Origin: Azotobacter beijerinckii
GTDB taxonomy: Bacteria; Pseudomonadota; Gammaproteobacteria; Pseudomonadales; Pseudomonadaceae
NCBI RefSeq assembly: GCF_900110885.1
Contig: NZ_FOFJ01000014.1
Coordinates: 39,822 to 103,821, forward strand
Direction of reading: 5' to 3'
DNA length: 64,000 nucleotides
Shown: piece by piece, positions 9,970-22,680 of the stretch
Position numbering within the stretch: the stretch's first letter is position 1
Layout of the letters: every line of letters starts with the position of its first letter
Notes under the pieces: generated by a model
What the model was told of the DNA's origin: nothing
Databases searched by the model: none
The model's input: the letters and a program-made list of their open reading frames with translations, nothing else
Position numbers and translations under genes: made by a program

Positions 9970-11046
9970 ATGTCTCAACTCGAAACCTTCTACGACGTGA
10001 TGCGGCGTCAGGGCATCACCCGGCGCAGCTTTCTCAAGTACTGCAGTCTGACGGCCGCAGCCCTGGGCCTCGGTCCCGCCTTCGCCCCGCAGATCGCCCA
10101 CGCGATGGAAACCAAGCCGCGCACCCCGGTGCTCTGGCTGCACGGCCTGGAATGCACCTGCTGCTCCGAGTCGTTCATCCGCTCGGCGCATCCGCTGGTC
10201 AAGGACGTGGTGTTGTCGATGATCTCCCTGGACTACGACGACACCCTGATGGCCGCCGCCGGCCACCAGGCCGAAGCGGCCCTCGAAGAGACCATGAGGA
10301 AGTACAAGGGCGAGTACATCCTCGCGGTGGAGGGCAACCCGCCGCTCAACGAGGACGGGATGTTCTGCATCGTCGGCGGCAAGCCGTTCGTCGACCAGCT
10401 CAAGCACGCCGCCAAGGACGCCAAGGCGGTGATCGCCTGGGGCAGCTGCGCCAGCTGGGGCTGCGTGCAGGCGGCCAGGCCGAACCCGACCCAGGCGGTG
10501 CCGATCCACAAGGTGATCACCGACAAGCCGATCATCAAGGTGCCGGGCTGCCCGCCGATCGCCGAGGTGATGACCGGGGTGATCACCTACATGCTGACCT
10601 TCGGCAAGCTCCCCGAGCTGGATCGCCAGGGCCGGCCGAAGATGTTCTACGGCCAGCGCATCCACGACAAATGCTACCGCCGCCCGCACTTCGACGCCGG
10701 CCAGTTCGTCGAGCACTGGGACGACGAGGGCGCGCGCAAGGGCTACTGCCTGTACAAGGTCGGCTGCAAGGGGCCGACCAGCTACAACGCCTGTTCCACG
10801 GTGCGCTGGAACGAAGGCACCTCCTTCCCGATCCAGGCCGGCCACGGCTGCATCGGCTGCTCGGAGGACGGCTTCTGGGACAAGGGCTCGTTCTATGAGC
10901 GGCTGAGCAGCATTCCGCAGTTCGGCATCGAGAAGAACGCCGACCAGATCGGCGCCGCCGTCGCCGGCGGCGTCGGTGCCGCCATCGCCGCCCACGCCGC
11001 GGTCACCGCCATCAAGCGTCTGCAGAACAAGGGGGATCAGGCATGA
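9970..11046 (+). CDS. hoxK: HoxK, small subunit of membrane-bound [NiFe] uptake hydrogenase
   Basis: This 358-residue precursor has a Tat signal (RRSFLK at residues 18-23, cleavage likely after AHA at 45) and the Fe-S small-subunit fold. The proximal-cluster region reads ECTCCSES and the second site reads [12 protein letters not shown]. Both therefore carry the extra cysteines found in oxygen-tolerant membrane-bound hydrogenases with a [4Fe-3S] proximal cluster. A C-terminal hydrophobic helix anchors it to the membrane near HoxZ. The ATG at 9970 fits the length of Azotobacter HoxK; the longer frame upstream runs through the intergenic region. It passes electrons from H2 oxidation to cytochrome b. 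Confidence 0.96.
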   Translation: MSQLETFYDVMRRQGITRRSFLKYCSLTAAALGLGPAFAPQIAHAMETKPRTPVLWLHGLECTCCSESFIRSAHPLVKDVVLSMISLDYDDTLMAAAGHQAEAALEETMRKYKGEYILAVEGNPPLNEDGMFCIVGGKPFVDQLKHAAKDAKAVIAWGSCASWGCVQAARPNPTQAVPIHKVITDKPIIKVPGCPPIAEVMTGVITYMLTFGKLPELDRQGRPKMFYGQRIHDKCYRRPHFDAGQFVEHWDDEGARKGYCLYKVGCKGPTSYNACSTVRWNEGTSFPIQAGHGCIGCSEDGFWDKGSFYERLSSIPQFGIEKNADQIGAAVAGGVGAAIAAHAAVTAIKRLQNKGDQA

Positions 11047-12851
11047 GCAGCCTTCCGAACGCCAGCCAGCTGGACAAGTCCGGCCGGCGCATCGTCGTCG
11101 ACCCGGTGACCCGCATCGAAGGCCACATGCGCTGCGAGGTCAACGTCGACGCCAACAACGTCATCACCAACGCGGTCTCCACCGGCACCATGTGGCGCGG
11201 TCTCGAGGTCATCCTCAAGGGCCGCGATCCGCGCGATGCCTGGGCCTTCGTCGAGCGCATCTGCGGGGTCTGCACCGGTACCCACGCGCTGACCTCGGTG
11301 CGCGCGGTGGAGGATGCCCTCGGCATCCAGATCCCCTACAACGCGCACCTGATCCGCAACCTGATGGACAAGACGCTGCAGGTGCACGACCACATCGTGC
11401 ACTTCTACCACCTGCACGCGCTGGACTGGGTCAACCCGGTCAACGCCCTGAAGGCCGACCCCAAGGCGACTTCCGCCCTGCAGCAGGCGGTCTCGCCGGC
11501 CCACGCCAAGTCCAGCCCCGGCTACTTCCGCGACGTGCAGACCCGCCTGAAGAAGTTCGTCGAGAGCGGCCAGCTCGGCCTGTTCGCCAACGGCTACTGG
11601 GACAACCCCGCCTACAAGCTGCCGCCCGAGGCGGACCTGATGGCGGTGGCGCACTACCTGGAAGCGCTGGACCTGCAGAAGGACATCGTCAAGATCCACA
11701 CGATCTTCGGCGGCAAGAACCCGCACCCGAACTACATGGTCGGCGGCGTGGCCTGCGCCATCAACCTCGACGACGTCGGCGCCGCCGGCGCGCCGGTCAA
11801 CATGGTCAGCCTGAACTTCGTCCTCGATCGCATCCACGAGGCCCGCGAGTTCACCAAGAACGTCTACCTGCCGGACGTCCTGGCAGTCGCCGGGATCTAC
11901 AAGGACTGGCTGTACGGCGGCGGCCTGGCCGGGCACAACCTGCTCTCCTACGGCACTTTCACCAAGGTGCCGTACGACAAGTCCAGCGATCTGCTGCCGG
12001 CCGGCGCCATCGTTGGCGGCAACTGGGACGAGGTGCTGCCGGTCGACGTGCGCGATCCCCAGGAGATCCAGGAGTTCGTCAGCCACTCCTGGTACACCTA
12101 CGCCGACGAGACCAAGGGCCTGCACCCCTGGGACGGCGTCACCGAGCCGAAATTCGAACTCGGTCCGAACACCAAGGGCAGCCGCACCAACATCCAGGAG
12201 CTCGACGAGGCGCACAAGTACAGCTGGATCAAGGCGCCGCGCTGGCGCGGCCACGCCATGGAGGTCGGCCCGCTGGCGCGCTACATCATCGCCTATGCCT
12301 CCGGCCGCGAGTACGTCAAGGAACAGGTCGACCGCTCGCTGGCCGCCTTCAACCAGAGCACCGGCCTGGCCCTCGGCCTCAAGCAGTTCCTGCCCTCGAC
12401 CCTCGGCCGCACCCTGGCGCGCGCCCTGGAGTGCGAGCTGGCGGTGGACAGCATGCTCGACGACTGGCAGGCCCTGGTCGGCAACATCAAGGCCGGCGAC
12501 CGCGCCACCGCCAACGTCGAGAAGTGGGACCCGAGCACCTGGCCGAAGGAGGCCAAGGGGGTCGGCATCAACGAGGCGCCGCGCGGCGCCTTGGGCCACT
12601 GGATCAGGATCAAGGACGGCAAGATCGAGAACTACCAGGCGATCGTGCCGACCACCTGGAACGGCACCCCGCGCGACCACCTGGGCAACATCGGCGCCTA
12701 CGAGGCCGCGCTGCTCAACACCAGGATGGAGCGTCCGGACGAGCCGGTGGAGATCCTGCGCACCCTGCACAGCTTCGACCCCTGCCTGGCCTGCTCGACC
12801 CACGTGATGTCGCCGGACGGCCAGGAGCTGACCCGGGTGAAGGTCCGCTGA
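11043..12851 (+). CDS. hoxG: HoxG, large [NiFe] catalytic subunit of uptake hydrogenase
   Basis: The 602-residue subunit holds the nickel-iron active site. The N-terminal motif [12 protein letters not shown] (about residues 75-86) and the C-terminal motif DPCLACSTH (about 579-587) provide the four cysteines that bind Ni and Fe. Fifteen residues follow the final histidine ([15 protein letters not shown]) and are expected to be removed by the protease HoxM after nickel insertion. The start overlaps hoxK by 4 bp. It oxidises H2, most likely the H2 that nitrogenase releases. Confidence 0.97.
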   Translation: MSSLPNASQLDKSGRRIVVDPVTRIEGHMRCEVNVDANNVITNAVSTGTMWRGLEVILKGRDPRDAWAFVERICGVCTGTHALTSVRAVEDALGIQIPYNAHLIRNLMDKTLQVHDHIVHFYHLHALDWVNPVNALKADPKATSALQQAVSPAHAKSSPGYFRDVQTRLKKFVESGQLGLFANGYWDNPAYKLPPEADLMAVAHYLEALDLQKDIVKIHTIFGGKNPHPNYMVGGVACAINLDDVGAAGAPVNMVSLNFVLDRIHEAREFTKNVYLPDVLAVAGIYKDWLYGGGLAGHNLLSYGTFTKVPYDKSSDLLPAGAIVGGNWDEVLPVDVRDPQEIQEFVSHSWYTYADETKGLHPWDGVTEPKFELGPNTKGSRTNIQELDEAHKYSWIKAPRWRGHAMEVGPLARYIIAYASGREYVKEQVDRSLAAFNQSTGLALGLKQFLPSTLGRTLARALECELAVDSMLDDWQALVGNIKAGDRATANVEKWDPSTWPKEAKGVGINEAPRGALGHWIRIKDGKIENYQAIVPTTWNGTPRDHLGNIGAYEAALLNTRMERPDEPVEILRTLHSFDPCLACSTHVMSPDGQELTRVKVR

Positions 12852-12867
12852 ACCGGAGGATTGCACG

Positions 12868-13590
12868 ATGGCACTGGAAAAATCCCTGGAAACCGGCGAC
12901 GGCCAGGAGAAGGTCCGCAAGCAGACCGCGGTGTATGTCTACGAGGCGCCGCTGCGCCTCTGGCACTGGGTGACGGCGTTGTCGATCGTCGTGCTCGGCG
13001 TGACCGGCTACCTGATCGGCGCGCCGCTGCCGGCGATGCCCGGCGAGGCGACGGACAACTACCTGATGGGCTACATCCGCTTCGCCCACTTCGCCGCCGG
13101 CTACGTGCTGGCGATCGGCTTCGTCGGCCGGGTCTACTGGGCCTTCGTCGGCAACCACCACGCCCGCGAGCTGTTCCTCGTCCCGGTGCACCGCAAGGCC
13201 TGGTGGGGCGAGCTGTGGCACGAGATCCGCTGGTACCTGTTCCTCGAGAAGATCCCGAAGAAGTACATCGGCCACAACCCGCTGGGCCAGCTGGCGATGT
13301 TCTGCTTCTTCGTGGTCGGCGCGCTCTTCATGAGCGTCACCGGCTTCGCCCTCTATGCCGAGGGCCTGGGGCAGGGCAGCTGGGCCGACCGGCTGTTCGG
13401 CTGGGTGATCCCGCTGTTCGGCCAGAGCCAGGATGTGCATACCTGGCATCATCTTGGCATGTGGTACCTCGTGGTCTTCGTCATGGTGCATGTCTACCTG
13501 GCCGTGCGCGAAGACATCGTGTCCCGGCAGTCGCTGATCTCCACCATGGTCGGCGGCTGGCGGATGTTCAAGGACGACCGGCCGGACTGA
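12868..13590 (+). CDS. hoxZ: HoxZ, cytochrome b subunit and membrane anchor of the hydrogenase
   Basis: This 240-residue protein has four hydrophobic segments and the histidines expected of a di-heme b-type cytochrome: RLWHW near residue 30, RFAHFAAGY near 71, and the HTWHHLGMWYLVVFVMVH segment (about 190-208). It accepts electrons from HoxK and passes them to quinone, linking H2 oxidation to respiration. The ATG follows CCGGAGGATT. A gap of 148 bases separates it from hoxM, the largest break inside the hydrogenase operon. Confidence 0.95.
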   Translation: MALEKSLETGDGQEKVRKQTAVYVYEAPLRLWHWVTALSIVVLGVTGYLIGAPLPAMPGEATDNYLMGYIRFAHFAAGYVLAIGFVGRVYWAFVGNHHARELFLVPVHRKAWWGELWHEIRWYLFLEKIPKKYIGHNPLGQLAMFCFFVVGALFMSVTGFALYAEGLGQGSWADRLFGWVIPLFGQSQDVHTWHHLGMWYLVVFVMVHVYLAVREDIVSRQSLISTMVGGWRMFKDDRPD

Positions 13591-13738
13591 CCGCCGCTGG
13601 CGCACCGCCAGGGGGCGTAGGCAGTCTGCGCCGCACTGTTTTTCACCGCCCGGGTCGCTGGTCGTCACGGGTTTTCGCCATCAGGGACGTGCGAGTTGAC
13701 CCACGGTCCGGGCCGCGCCGCCCGGTGGTAAACGATCC

Positions 13739-14368
13739 ATGACAGGCTCCAGCCCCAACATCCTGATTCTCGGCATCGGCAATCTGCTCTGGGCGGACGA
13801 AGGCTTCGGCGTACGTTGCGTCGAGCTGCTCAACGCCCGCTACCGCTTTCCCGACGGGGTGCGGCTGATGGACGGCGGTACCCAGGGCATCTACCTGGTG
13901 CAGCACGTCCAGCAGGCCGACTGCCTGATCGTCTTCGACGCCGTCGACTACGGCCTGCCGCCCGGCACCCTGAAGATCGTGCGCGACGACGAGGTGCCCA
14001 AGTTCATGGGCGCCAAGCGCATGAGCCTGCACCAGACCGGCTTCCAGGACGTGCTGGCGCTCGCCGAGTTCACCGGCGCCTATCCGCGCGAGCTGCTGCT
14101 GGTCGGCGTGCAGCCCGCGGAGCTGGAGGACTTCGGCGGCAGCCTGCGCGAGCCGGTGCGGGCCCAGCTGGAGCCGGCGCTGGCGATCGCCCTGGCCTAC
14201 CTCGCCGAGCGCGGCATCCTGCCCGAGCATCGCGAGGACTGTGCCGAGCAACTGGCTCCCGAGCAACTGGCCCTGGGCCGCTACGAGGCCGAGCGGCCGG
14301 CCGAGGAGCTGGCCTACCGCCACGGCGACATCCGCTTCATCCCGCAACCGGGTCGGGGGGACGACTGA
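13739..14368 (+). CDS. hoxM: HoxM, hydrogenase maturation endopeptidase
   Basis: This 209-residue protein belongs to the HybD/HupD protease family, which removes the C-terminal peptide of the large subunit after nickel loading. The nickel-sensing residues are visible: glutamate in GIGNLLWADEGFG (about 21), aspartate in LIVFDAVDYG (about 67) and histidine in MSLHQTGFQDVL (about 98). The likely substrate is the 15-residue tail of HoxG. It has no strong ribosome-binding site, only a weak GGTGG about ten bases upstream of its start. Confidence 0.95.
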   Translation: MTGSSPNILILGIGNLLWADEGFGVRCVELLNARYRFPDGVRLMDGGTQGIYLVQHVQQADCLIVFDAVDYGLPPGTLKIVRDDEVPKFMGAKRMSLHQTGFQDVLALAEFTGAYPRELLLVGVQPAELEDFGGSLREPVRAQLEPALAIALAYLAERGILPEHREDCAEQLAPEQLALGRYEAERPAEELAYRHGDIRFIPQPGRGDD

Positions 14369-14370
14369 GC

Positions 14371-14697
14371 ATGTGCATCGGTATTCCCCTGCAGGTGCTG
14401 GAGTGCGCGCCGGGCCGTGCGCTGTGCGGCGACGGCCAGGACAGTCGCTGGATCGATACCCGGCTGATCGAGCCGCCGGCGCCCGGCGACTGGCTGCTGG
14501 TGTTCCTCGATGCCGCCCGCGAAGCCCTCGACGCCGAGCGCGCCGCGCAGATCCGCGAGGCCCTGCGTGCGCTGCAGGCGGTGCAGAGCGGCGATCTGGC
14601 CGCCCTCGACGGGCTGTTCGCCGACCTCGACCGCGAGCCGCAACTGCCGCCCCACCTGCAGGCACAACTGCCCCCCAAGGAGCCGAATTCCCCATGA
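14371..14697 (+). CDS. hoxL: HoxL, HypC-like hydrogenase maturation chaperone
   Basis: The 108-residue protein begins MCIGIPLQVLE, the HypC/HupF signature in which Cys2 takes part in assembling or delivering the Fe(CN)2CO unit to the large-subunit precursor. It is a dedicated paralog of the HypC encoded at 21287-21541, and compared with it has a longer, helical C-terminal part. The ATG lies two bases after the hoxM stop, and the end overlaps the hoxO start. Confidence 0.92.
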   Translation: MCIGIPLQVLECAPGRALCGDGQDSRWIDTRLIEPPAPGDWLLVFLDAAREALDAERAAQIREALRALQAVQSGDLAALDGLFADLDREPQLPPHLQAQLPPKEPNSP

Positions 14698-15140
14698 GCC
14701 ACCCCCTGATCGAGCGTCTGACCGCGACGCTCGGCTACCCCTTGCTGGACGCCGCCGGTCTCGACCGCCAGGTGCAGGCGCAGCCGTTCTCCGTGCTGTT
14801 CTTCGCCGGCGATCCCAGGCGCTTTCCCGAGACGCTCGACGTCGCGGTGATCCTCCCGGAGCTGGTCAAGGCCTTCCCGCAGCTCGCGCCTGCGCTGATC
14901 GTCGGCGCGGACGAAGCCGGCCTGCAGGGGCGCTACGGCTTTTCCGTCTGGCCGAGCCTGGTGTTCCTCAAGGAGGGGCGCTTCCTCGGCAGCCTGTCGC
15001 GGGTGCTGAACTGGGGCGAATACCTCGAGCGCATCCCGCCGATCCTCGCCGGCACCCCCCAGGATCTTCCCCCCCTTCCCGTGCTGTCGCCGGAGCGCGG
15101 CGCACCCACCTGCAGCCCGACGGAGGCAAGCCAACCATGA
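14694..15140 (+). CDS. hoxO: HoxO, thioredoxin-like hydrogenase small-subunit maturation protein
   Basis: This 148-residue protein is of the HupG/HyaE family, with a thioredoxin-like fold that lacks the CxxC active site. Relatives bind the small-subunit precursor, including its Tat signal peptide, before export. VLFFAGDPRRFPETLDVAVILPEL and YGFSVWPSLVFLKEGRFLG are the characteristic segments. The start overlaps hoxL by 4 bp and the stop overlaps hoxQ by 4 bp. Confidence 0.9.
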   Translation: MSHPLIERLTATLGYPLLDAAGLDRQVQAQPFSVLFFAGDPRRFPETLDVAVILPELVKAFPQLAPALIVGADEAGLQGRYGFSVWPSLVFLKEGRFLGSLSRVLNWGEYLERIPPILAGTPQDLPPLPVLSPERGAPTCSPTEASQP

Positions 15141-15991
15141 CCGGCAATCTGCCCATTCTCCCGGCCGGTTTCGGCCCCGGCTCCCTCGGCGACGAGGAAC
15201 AGCTCGACTACCTGCCGATGCCCCGCGCGATGCACACCTTCGAGCGCCCGCCGCTGCCGGAGCCCGAGCAACTGGGCAAGCACCCCATCGCCCTGGCGCT
15301 GCTGGAGCGGCTGCAGGAGGCGCTGATCGCCTACCGGGTCGGCGAGCAGAGCCGGGTGATCGGCCTCGACCGCCAGCCCAAGGCCGACCTGGCGCTGCTC
15401 CAGCAGATCCTCGGCGAGGGCGAGGTGGCGGTGCAGGTGGGCGGCCAGCGCCCGGTGCGCATCCAGGAAACCGTGCTCGCCGGGGTCTGGTGGGTGCAAC
15501 TGCAGGTCGGTCTGGGCGAGGTCGTCGGCCAGTGGCTGGAGGTCGCCGACGTTCCCGCGCTGGTGCGCCGCCGGGCCTTCGCCGAGGCCCGCTGGCCGCG
15601 CCTCGGCGCGACGCTGCCGGACGATCTGCTGAACGCCGGCCCGGTGCTGGTGGAACTGCTCGACGCGGCGAAGAAGCATGCCGAGCGCGAATGCGCCACG
15701 CCGCACGTGATCAACCTGTCGCTGCTGCCGTTCTCCGCGGAGGACCAGCGTTTCCTCGCCGAGCAACTCGGCGAGGGGCCGGTGACCGTGCTGTCGCGCG
15801 GCTACGGCAACTGCCGCATCGCCAGCACCGCGACCCCCGGGATCTGGCGCGTGCAGTACTTCAACAGCACCGACCGGCTGATCCTCGACACCCTGGAGGT
15901 GACCAGCATCCCGCAGGTGGCCTGCGCCGCCCAGGAGGACATCGACGACTCCGCCGAGCGGCTGCGCGAGATCCGCGAGGCGCTGGAGTGA
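15137..15991 (+). CDS. hoxQ: HoxQ, HupH/HyaF-family hydrogenase maturation protein
   Basis: The 284-residue protein matches the HupH/HyaF family, which acts with HoxO on assembly or export of the hydrogenase small subunit. The N-terminal part contains LDYLPMPRAMHTF. The C-terminal part holds the conserved GYGNCRIASTATPGIWRVQY region (about residues 222-241). The ATG at 15137 overlaps the stop of hoxO and fits the family length. Its mechanism is not well defined. Confidence 0.9.
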   Translation: MTGNLPILPAGFGPGSLGDEEQLDYLPMPRAMHTFERPPLPEPEQLGKHPIALALLERLQEALIAYRVGEQSRVIGLDRQPKADLALLQQILGEGEVAVQVGGQRPVRIQETVLAGVWWVQLQVGLGEVVGQWLEVADVPALVRRRAFAEARWPRLGATLPDDLLNAGPVLVELLDAAKKHAERECATPHVINLSLLPFSAEDQRFLAEQLGEGPVTVLSRGYGNCRIASTATPGIWRVQYFNSTDRLILDTLEVTSIPQVACAAQEDIDDSAERLREIREALE

Positions 15992-16206
15992 GCACGCGCT
16001 TCGAGGGCAGCTACCTGGGGGACGCCGCGCGTCTGGCCAACGACGCCGTGCTGGAGTGCAAGGTCTGCTGGTATCGCTACGATCCCGCCCTGGGCGACGA
16101 AGTCTGGCAGATCCCGCCGGGCACGCCCTTCGCCGCCCTGCCGGCGCACTGGTGCTGCCCGCGGTGCGACGGCGACCGCGAGCAGTTCATGGTCGTGGAC
16201 GACTGA
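15988..16206 (+). CDS. hoxR: HoxR, rubredoxin-like protein of the hydrogenase operon
   Basis: This 72-residue protein has the rubredoxin iron site: CKVC (residues 24-27) and CCPRC near residues 56-60. HupI/HoxR proteins are rubredoxins needed for hydrogenase maturation under oxygen. GTG is the start, overlapping the hoxQ stop (GTGA), so translation is probably coupled. Between the two metal sites lies DEVWQIPPGTPFAALP, also typical of rubredoxins. Confidence 0.93.
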   Translation: MSTRFEGSYLGDAARLANDAVLECKVCWYRYDPALGDEVWQIPPGTPFAALPAHWCCPRCDGDREQFMVVDD

Positions 16207-16210
16207 GCCG

Positions 16211-16672
16211 ATGCTCGCGGCGGCGGATATCGAGGCCTACTACCGGGCGGTCGGCACGCGCATGGCCGAGCTGCCGGTGTGCAACCCGGCGCTCGCCGTG
16301 GAACTGCTCGGCTGGCGCGCGGTCGAGGGCGTCGGCGCGCTCGGCGTGCTGATCACGCCCTGGTGCATGAACCTCTTCTGGCGGCCGCCGGCCGGGGCCG
16401 AATTGCCGGCCAAGGGCGAGCGCGCGGTGCTGGCGCTGCCCTCCGGCGACTACGAATGCACCCTGCACGAGGACGAAAGCCTCGGCCGCTACGCCAGCGC
16501 CTCGCTGTGTTCGCCGATGCAGGACTTTCCCGGCCAGGCCGAGGCGCGGGCGATGGCCGAGGAGGTGCTCCGGCTGATCTTTGCCGGACCCGAGTCCGAA
16601 CCCGAGTCGCCGCAACCGGCGCAACTGACCCGCCGCGCGCTGTTCCGTCGCGCCCTCGGCGGCACGCCGTGA
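16211..16672 (+). CDS. hoxT: HoxT, HybE/HupJ-family hydrogenase assembly chaperone
   Basis: The 153-residue protein belongs to the HybE/HupJ family. Members bind the large-subunit or Tat-tagged precursor and delay its export until maturation is complete. Family-typical segments are [14 protein letters not shown] (about 44-57) and [23 protein letters not shown]. It ends with a basic tail, and its stop overlaps the GTG of hoxV. Confidence 0.88.
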   Translation: MLAAADIEAYYRAVGTRMAELPVCNPALAVELLGWRAVEGVGALGVLITPWCMNLFWRPPAGAELPAKGERAVLALPSGDYECTLHEDESLGRYASASLCSPMQDFPGQAEARAMAEEVLRLIFAGPESEPESPQPAQLTRRALFRRALGGTP

Positions 16673-17715
16673 GCGCCTGGGCTGAACCGGCCGGGCGCCT
16701 GCAGGTGGAGGTTCGCTTGCAGGACGGCGTCATCCGTGCCGTCGACACCCGCCTGCAGCGCCCGCTGGCGCAGCTTTCCCGCCTGCTGGTCGGGCAGACC
16801 GCGGAGGCGGCTCTGGCGCGTATCCCCTTGCTGTTCGCCCTGTGTGCCGCCGCCCAGCAGGTGGCGGCGCTGCGGGCGCTGGAGCGGGCCGCCGGCTGGC
16901 CGGCCGTGCCCGAGGTGGAGCAGGGCCGCACCCAGCTCAGCGAGCTGGAGCTGATCCGCGAATCCCTGCTGCGCCTGGTGCAGGACTGGCATCTGCCGCT
17001 GCCCCTGGAGCGGCTCAAGGCACTGGTCGCCCTGTGTCGGCGCGGCGCGGCCTTGCTGCAGCCGCTGACTGTCTTCCGTGCCTCGCCGCTGCCGGCCGAT
17101 CCGCAGCTTGAGGAGACGCTGGCCGAGCTGGCTGCTGCCTGGGCCGATCTGGAGCTGCCGATCCCGGCCGACTGGCTGGGTCCGCGTCTGAGCCGCTGGC
17201 GGGAGGTCGCCCTCGGCGGCCCGCTGCCGGCGGTTTTCGATCCGGCCGCTCTGTCGGCGCTGCTGGCGCAACTGCGTGCCGGCGATGCCCGCGCCGAGAT
17301 CGCCGGTGCGCCGCGGATCACCGGCCCGGCGGCCGTCGCCGGGATGCAGGCGACGGCGGCCGCGCAGATCGAGCAGCACGTCGGCGCGCTGCTGCGGCGC
17401 ACGGCGCAGGCGATAGACTCGCTGCAGCAGCCGTCGCTGCCGCCGGCCGTGGCCGGACTGGCGGCGGGGGAGGGCGTCGGCCTGGCGCAGACCGCCCGCG
17501 GCGCTTTGCTGTGCCGAGTGCAGGTGGAGAATGGGCTGGTCGGCGCCTGGCAACTGCTGGCGCCGACCGACTGGAATTTCCATGCCGACGGCCCGCTGCG
17601 CCGTTGGCTGTGCGGCGTGCGGGTGGCCGAGGAAGACAGCGAGGCGCTGCTGCGCGCGCTGATCCTCGCGGTCGATCCCTGCGTCGCGTTCGAGGTGAAG
17701 ATCATTCATGCATGA
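16669..17715 (+). CDS. hoxV: HoxV, HupK-family maturation scaffold related to hydrogenase large subunits
   Basis: This 348-residue protein is related in layout to the [NiFe] large subunit but lacks a normal active site: the first cysteine pair position reads [17 protein letters not shown] (about 47-63) and the C-terminus has [13 protein letters not shown] instead of DPCxxCxxH. HupK/HoxV proteins are thought to be scaffolds on which the Fe(CN)2CO group is assembled or transferred. GTG start at 16669 overlaps the hoxT stop. The stop overlaps hypA by 8 bases. Confidence 0.88.
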   Translation: MSAWAEPAGRLQVEVRLQDGVIRAVDTRLQRPLAQLSRLLVGQTAEAALARIPLLFALCAAAQQVAALRALERAAGWPAVPEVEQGRTQLSELELIRESLLRLVQDWHLPLPLERLKALVALCRRGAALLQPLTVFRASPLPADPQLEETLAELAAAWADLELPIPADWLGPRLSRWREVALGGPLPAVFDPAALSALLAQLRAGDARAEIAGAPRITGPAAVAGMQATAAAQIEQHVGALLRRTAQAIDSLQQPSLPPAVAGLAAGEGVGLAQTARGALLCRVQVENGLVGAWQLLAPTDWNFHADGPLRRWLCGVRVAEEDSEALLRALILAVDPCVAFEVKIIHA

Positions 17716-18049
17716 GATGTCGATCGCCGAGGGCATCGTCCAGTTGCTCGAGGAGCAGGCCGCGGCGCAGCGCTTCGCGCGGGTCAAGGCGGTGTGGCTG
17801 GAGATCGGCCCGCTGGCCGCGGTCGAGGTCGAGGCGCTGCGCTTCTGCTTCGAGGCGGTGACCCGCCACAGCCTGGCCGAGGGCGCGCGCCTGGAGATCG
17901 TCGAGCTGCCGGGGCGCGCCTGGTGCCTCGGCTGCAACGCCAGCGTGGCGATCCGCCAGCGCTACGACGCCTGCCCGCAGTGCGGCAGTTACCGATTGCA
18001 GGTCACCCAGGGCGACGAGCTGCGGGTCAAGGAACTGGAGGTAGAGTAA
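17708..18049 (+). CDS. hypA: HypA, nickel-insertion metallochaperone
   Basis: The 113-residue protein begins [10 protein letters not shown], where His2 binds nickel. The zinc-ribbon cysteines lie in CLGC (about residues 74-77) and CPQC (about 91-94). HypA works with HypB to load nickel into the HoxG precursor. It overlaps the end of hoxV and is followed two bases later by hypB. Confidence 0.96.
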   Translation: MHEMSIAEGIVQLLEEQAAAQRFARVKAVWLEIGPLAAVEVEALRFCFEAVTRHSLAEGARLEIVELPGRAWCLGCNASVAIRQRYDACPQCGSYRLQVTQGDELRVKELEVE

Positions 18050-18051
18050 GC

Positions 18052-21286
<3,235 letters not shown>

Positions 21287-21287
<1 letters not shown>

Positions 21288-21541
21288 TGTGCCTGGCCAT
21301 TCCGGTCCGCATCGAGGAACTGCTCGACGAACAGAGCGCGGTCGCCTGCATCGGCGGCCTGCGCAAGACCATCAACGTCGCCCTGCTCGACGATCTCAAG
21401 GTCGGCGACTACGTGATCCTGCACGTCGGCTTCGCCCTGCAGAAGCTCGACGAGGCCGAGGCGCAGCGCACCCTGGCGCTGCTCGCCGAACTGGGCCAAC
21501 TGGCCGAGGCCGAACAGGCCGCACAGGGAGAGGCACCATGA
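21287..21541 (+). CDS. hypC: HypC, hydrogenase maturation chaperone
   Basis: The 84-residue protein begins [12 protein letters not shown], with the essential Cys2, and contains [20 protein letters not shown], typical of HypC. It forms a complex with HypD and carries the Fe(CN)2CO precursor. It is more ordinary than its paralog HoxL. The ATG shares its first base with the hypF stop and the end overlaps hypD. Confidence 0.95.
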
Positions 21542-22680
21542 AGTACGTCGACGAATTCCGCGACGGCGCCACCGCGCGCCAGCTCGCCGCGCGCATCGCC
21601 GCCGAGGCCGATTCCGCGCGTGCGTACCGGCTGATGGAGTTCTGCGGCGGGCACACCCACGCGATCTTCCGCTACGGCATCCCCGACCTGCTGCCGGCCA
21701 ACGTGCGGCTGATCCACGGCCCGGGCTGCCCGGTGTGCGTGATGCCGATCGGCCGGCTGGACATGGCCATCGAGCTGGCGCGCCGCCCGGAAGTGATCCT
21801 CTGCACCTACGGCGACATGCTGCGCGTGCCCGCCTCCGGCCGGGTCAGCCTGCTCAAGGCGCGCGCCGAAGGCGCCGCGGTGCGCATGCTCTACTCGCCG
21901 ACCGAGGCGCTGAAGCTGGCGCAGGACAACCCGAATAAAGAGGTGGTGTTCTTCGCCATCGGCTTCGAGACCACCACCCCGCCCACCGCGCTGGTGATCG
22001 AGCAGGCGCGGAAGCTCGGTCTGACGAATTTCTCGGTGTTCTGCAACCACGTGCTGACCCCGGCGGCGATGCACGCGATCCTCGCCACCCCGGAGGCGCG
22101 CGCCGGCGCTCTGCAGCTGGACGGTTTCATCGGCCCGGCCCACGTCAGCACGGTGATCGGCAGCGCGCCCTACGCGCCCTTCCCCGCGCAGTACGGCACG
22201 CCGCTGGTGATCGCCGGCTTCGAGCCGCTGGACCTGCTGCAGGCGCTGTTGATGCTGGTACGCCAGCTCAACGAGGGTCGCGCCGAGGTGGAGAACCAGT
22301 TCACCCGCGCGGTCACCGCCGAAGGCAACCGCAAGGCGAAGGCGCTGACCGAGCGGGTCTTCGAGGTACGCGAGAGCTTCGAATGGCGCGGCCTGGGCGC
22401 CGTGCCGCACAGCGCCCTGCAGATCCGCGCGGAATTCGCCGCGTTCGACGCCGAGCGGCGCTTCGCCCTCGAACCGCGCACCGGGCTGGAGAACAAGGCC
22501 TGCGAATGCCCGGCGATCCTGCGCGGGGCGAAGAGCCCGCGCGACTGCAAGCTGTTCGGCAACCCCTGCAGCCCGGACAACCCGCTCGGCTCGTGCATGG
22601 TTTCCTCCGAGGGCGCCTGCGCCGCCTGGTACGCCTACGGCCGCCAGCGCCAGGCGGCGGCCGTGGAGGTGGCCCGATGA
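21538..22680 (+). CDS. hypD: HypD, scaffold for Fe(CN)2CO assembly
   Basis: The 380-residue protein carries the conserved cysteine motifs of Hyp[10 protein letters not shown] (about 33-41), [11 protein letters not shown] (about 60-70) and, for the [4Fe-4S] cluster, CECPAIL, CKLFG and the [18 protein letters not shown] region at the C-terminus. HypD with HypC builds the diatomic-ligand iron unit. Both ends overlap neighbours by four bases. Confidence 0.96.
   Translation: MKYVDEFRDGATARQLAARIAAEADSARAYRLMEFCGGHTHAIFRYGIPDLLPANVRLIHGPGCPVCVMPIGRLDMAIELARRPEVILCTYGDMLRVPASGRVSLLKARAEGAAVRMLYSPTEALKLAQDNPNKEVVFFAIGFETTTPPTALVIEQARKLGLTNFSVFCNHVLTPAAMHAILATPEARAGALQLDGFIGPAHVSTVIGSAPYAPFPAQYGTPLVIAGFEPLDLLQALLMLVRQLNEGRAEVENQFTRAVTAEGNRKAKALTERVFEVRESFEWRGLGAVPHSALQIRAEFAAFDAERRFALEPRTGLENKACECPAILRGAKSPRDCKLFGNPCSPDNPLGSCMVSSEGACAAWYAYGRQRQAAAVEVAR

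Noticed and set aside
16669..17715. HoxV as a second catalytic large subunit
   Set aside because: The metal-binding CxxC pairs are missing, so it cannot hold a NiFe centre; HupK-like scaffold fits better.
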